DNA of 28,354 nt, taken from JADJOY01 sp964450125 (GTDB taxonomy: Bacteria > JADJOY01). The notes beneath the pieces were generated by a model. It saw only the letters and a list, made by a program, of their open reading frames with translations. It was not told where the DNA came from and searched no databases. Every line of letters begins with the position of its first letter. The stretch's first letter is position 1. The translations under genes and the position numbers were made by a program. The stretch lies in NCBI GenBank assembly GCA_964450125.1, contig CAYVDO010000056.1, positions 1 to 28,354 of the forward strand. The letters run 5' to 3'. Below, piece by piece: positions 26,549 to 28,354 of the stretch.

Positions 26549-27727
26549 TCAGCGACGTGCATGCGTGGCGACGTCTCGCGCCGCACTCCGTTCACGAATC
26601 GCCCGTGCCTGCGCCACGAGCGCCGGCACCTCGAGCTTTGCGAGTGTCGGCGATCGGCCGCGGAAGAAGAGCGCGCGTTCGAGCAGCGGTCCCAGGAAGC
26701 GCGCAGTGATCGTGATCTCCGGATAGCTCCCGTACATGCAGCCGTCGCAAGCGCGCGTGAACGGCTCCACCTCGCGGGCGATGCGACCGCCTCGCCACCA
26801 ACCGAGGAAGTCCGGATCGTGCACGGGATACGCCGTATCCAAGCGGTAATCGCAACACGGCTGAATGCGGCCAGCAGGGTCGATCGCGAAGTAGAGATTC
26901 GGCGAATCGCAGCGATCTGCGTTCCGCCGCCGCCAGCGCACCGGCTCTCCGATCACGAAGCGCACCACGTCGTCGAGGTATTCGTCGGAATCGTAGAGGT
27001 GGAAGCCGGCATCGCGCATCTGCTTCACGCGCTCGATGAGCGTCCGCACGGCAGCGTGCGACGCGTCAGGGAATCGACAAGCCGGATCGAGGGTGCGGAA
27101 ACCACCGGGGCGAGTCGCGCTCGCGACGTGCACGGGCACCAACGACACGGACCAGCCGATGGCGGTGGCGAACTCGATCACCTCGGTGACCTGCGCGAGA
27201 TTGCGCGGCATGAGCACCGTGCCGAAGAAACCAGTGCCGTTGGCCGGGAACACCGCACCCACGTCGGCCACGGCGCGCAGCGCACGCTCCCAGGAACCGG
27301 GAAATCCACCGTTGATCGAATCCTGCAGTTGGGGATCGAGGGTATCGAGGGAGATGCTGATGTCGTGGGCGCCGGCGTCCACACAGCGCTCGAGCGCGTC
27401 ACGACTCGCGAGCCCCGCGGTCTGGAGACGCACGTGGATGCCCGCGCTGGTGAACGCGCGAACGATCTCGGGCAGATCGTGGCGGACGAACGGCTCGCCG
27501 CCGATCAGGAGCACGATGGTGACGCCGATCTCGGCCAGGTTACCGGCGAGACGCCGGATCTCCTCCGTCGTGAGCTCCGGGGCATCGGCGTCGGCGTAGA
27601 TGATGTTGCATTGCTCGCACGCCAGATGACAGCGCGCGGTCACGTAAAACTGCACGTAGATCGGCCCGGTCTTGCGCACCAGCGAGCGCGCCAACCGCAG
27701 CCGCTGCGCGCCGGAAAAGACTTCCAC
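26549..27727 (-). CDS. Radical SAM enzyme with SPASM-like C-terminal Cys cluster
   Basis: A 392-residue enzyme that cleaves S-adenosylmethionine to a 5'-deoxyadenosyl radical at a [4Fe-4S] cluster. Cys33, 37 and 40 in ARCHLACEQCNI form the CxxxCxxC motif, and IVLLIGGEPFVRHDL is the following GGEP SAM-binding strand. The C-terminal part has further Cys in NADRCDSPNLYFAIDPAGRI, QPCCDYRL and CDGCMYGSYPE, the pattern of SPASM or twitch auxiliary clusters. Such enzymes often modify peptides, sugars or cofactors. GTG 27727 begins 3 bp after the upstream methyltransferase stop, behind a weak GGGTGA; the two are surely co-transcribed. No precursor peptide gene is visible, so a glycan or small-molecule substrate is as likely as a peptide. 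Confidence 0.88.
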   Translation of the reverse strand: MEVFSGAQRLRLARSLVRKTGPIYVQFYVTARCHLACEQCNIIYADADAPELTTEEIRRLAGNLAEIGVTIVLLIGGEPFVRHDLPEIVRAFTSAGIHVRLQTAGLASRDALERCVDAGAHDISISLDTLDPQLQDSINGGFPGSWERALRAVADVGAVFPANGTGFFGTVLMPRNLAQVTEVIEFATAIGWSVSLVPVHVASATRPGGFRTLDPACRFPDASHAAVRTLIERVKQMRDAGFHLYDSDEYLDDVVRFVIGEPVRWRRRNADRCDSPNLYFAIDPAGRIQPCCDYRLDTAYPVHDPDFLGWWRGGRIAREVEPFTRACDGCMYGSYPEITITARFLGPLLERALFFRGRSPTLAKLEVPALVAQARAIRERSAARDVATHARR

Positions 27728-27730
27728 GCG

Positions 27731-28354
27731 TCACCCGGCTCGCGACGCCGTGACCGTGGCAGCCTCGGCGCGGGTCTTCCGTGCGACCAGAAGTAGCGAG
27801 GTGCCGAGCACGGGACGCCGCACCAGTCGCGTCTCGAGGTTCATGAGTCCGTGGAGCAGCGCTCGCTGAGCCGAGCTCCCTTCCGCGAATCCCAATCGGA
27901 CGGTGTCGGCATCGGGCGCGCGGCCGCGCGTGAGCACCCAGCGCAGCGCGAGCAACGGCACCAGCGTGAGCCCCCAGTAGCGGACGTCGCGCACCTCGAC
28001 CCCCAGATCCTCGACCTCGGCAGCGAGCGACGCCGCCGTGTAGCGGCGCAGATGGCCCACCGCGCGATCGTAGCCACTCGTGAGCTGCGGCAACGCCGGC
28101 ACGTTGAGCCAGAGCAGTCCGCCGTGGCGCAAGTGCGCCAACGCCGCAGCCAAGAACTCGTGCGGCTTCGCCACGTGCTCGAGCACGTCGAAGGCGATCA
28201 CCACGTCGTAGGCCTCCTGCAAGTCGGCACGTCGCGATCGCACGTCGTAGCCCATGCGCCGGCCACGGCCCGGCGGCGCTGCGCAGAGCGCTTCGAGGTC
28301 GACGTCCGCACCATCGACGGTCCACGAGGCGTTGAATATCTTGTGGCGGCAGTG
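27731..28354 (-). CDS. Class I SAM-dependent methyltransferase, 5' end off window
   Basis: The frame is open to the window edge, so about 207 codons of a longer gene are present. VDGADVDLEAL is the acidic end of strand 2, where SAM ribose binds. EAYDVVIAFDVLEHVAKPHE is the post-II motif typical of methyltransferase type 11/12 proteins, and LRHGGLLWLNVPA is motif III. The glycine-rich motif I must lie just beyond base 28354. HLRRYTAASLAAEVEDLGVE is a common helix in polysaccharide- and lipid-linked methyltransferases. An internal ATG at 28255 is not the true start. It is directly upstream of the radical SAM gene (3-bp gap), so the two probably act in one pathway. Confidence 0.85.
   Translation of the reverse strand, partial: HCRHKIFNASWTVDGADVDLEALCAAPPGRGRRMGYDVRSRRADLQEAYDVVIAFDVLEHVAKPHEFLAAALAHLRHGGLLWLNVPALPQLTSGYDRAVGHLRRYTAASLAAEVEDLGVEVRDVRYWGLTLVPLLALRWVLTRGRAPDADTVRLGFAEGSSAQRALLHGLMNLETRLVRRPVLGTSLLLVARKTRAEAATVTASRAG

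Overview
The window is high-GC (roughly 70%) bacterial DNA with densely packed genes, many joined by 4-bp ATGA or GTGA overlaps. The protein repertoire suggests a deltaproteobacterial or myxobacterial-type organism: an FG-GAP propeller protein with thrombospondin type 3 and MopE-like calcium motifs plus a C-terminal membrane anchor, a sigma-54 activator, an FHA/GAF/cyclase protein, and a Tat-exported protein with a long glycine tract. This is inference, since there is no rRNA or marker gene for placement. Two runs of ten N (15144-15153 and 22250-22259) show that this is a scaffolded draft, probably metagenomic, and at least three joins look suspicious.

Layout. 1-5155 (minus): a surface-polysaccharide operon with an O-antigen ligase/polymerase-like membrane protein and three GT4-type glycosyltransferases. 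The last of these runs into an acetylglutamate-kinase-like tail at the window edge. 5313-6704 (plus): an amidase. 6720-9177 (minus): a tightly coupled trio of a Wzz-like two-TM protein, a HisRS-like class II synthetase paralogue and a GNAT acetyltransferase. 9418-9493: tRNA-Asn(GTT) with its own promoter. 9494-9990: a gene-free stretch with four hairpins. 9991-11077: a small exported protein and a single-TM protein. 11078-13410: a nucleotidyltransferase remnant, a sigma-54 activator with a truncated N-terminus, and a DUF1348 fragment that meets it head to head. 13408-14874 (minus): a Tat-exported protein. 14875-15315: REP-like repeats and the first gap. 15316-17949 (plus): a membrane-anchored propeller protein followed by two multi-TM proteins. 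17980-19626 (minus): the FG-GAP/TSP3 surface protein.

19975-25343 (plus) is the most notable locus. A soluble FHA-GAF-class III nucleotide cyclase is followed 52 bp later by one gene encoding three cyclic-nucleotide-binding domains, a BFD-type [2Fe-2S] domain, a membrane anchor and a cytochrome P450. The second gene appears broken by the gap at 22250. Removing the ten Ns plus a 6-base duplicated overlap restores a single 1210-residue frame exactly. The inferred system is a cyclase that makes a cyclic nucleotide which gates a membrane P450 carrying its own iron-sulfur domain. I know of no described example of this architecture.

25390-28354 (minus): an unknown membrane protein, another copy of the REP-like repeat, a radical SAM/SPASM-type enzyme, and a class I methyltransferase cut by the window end.
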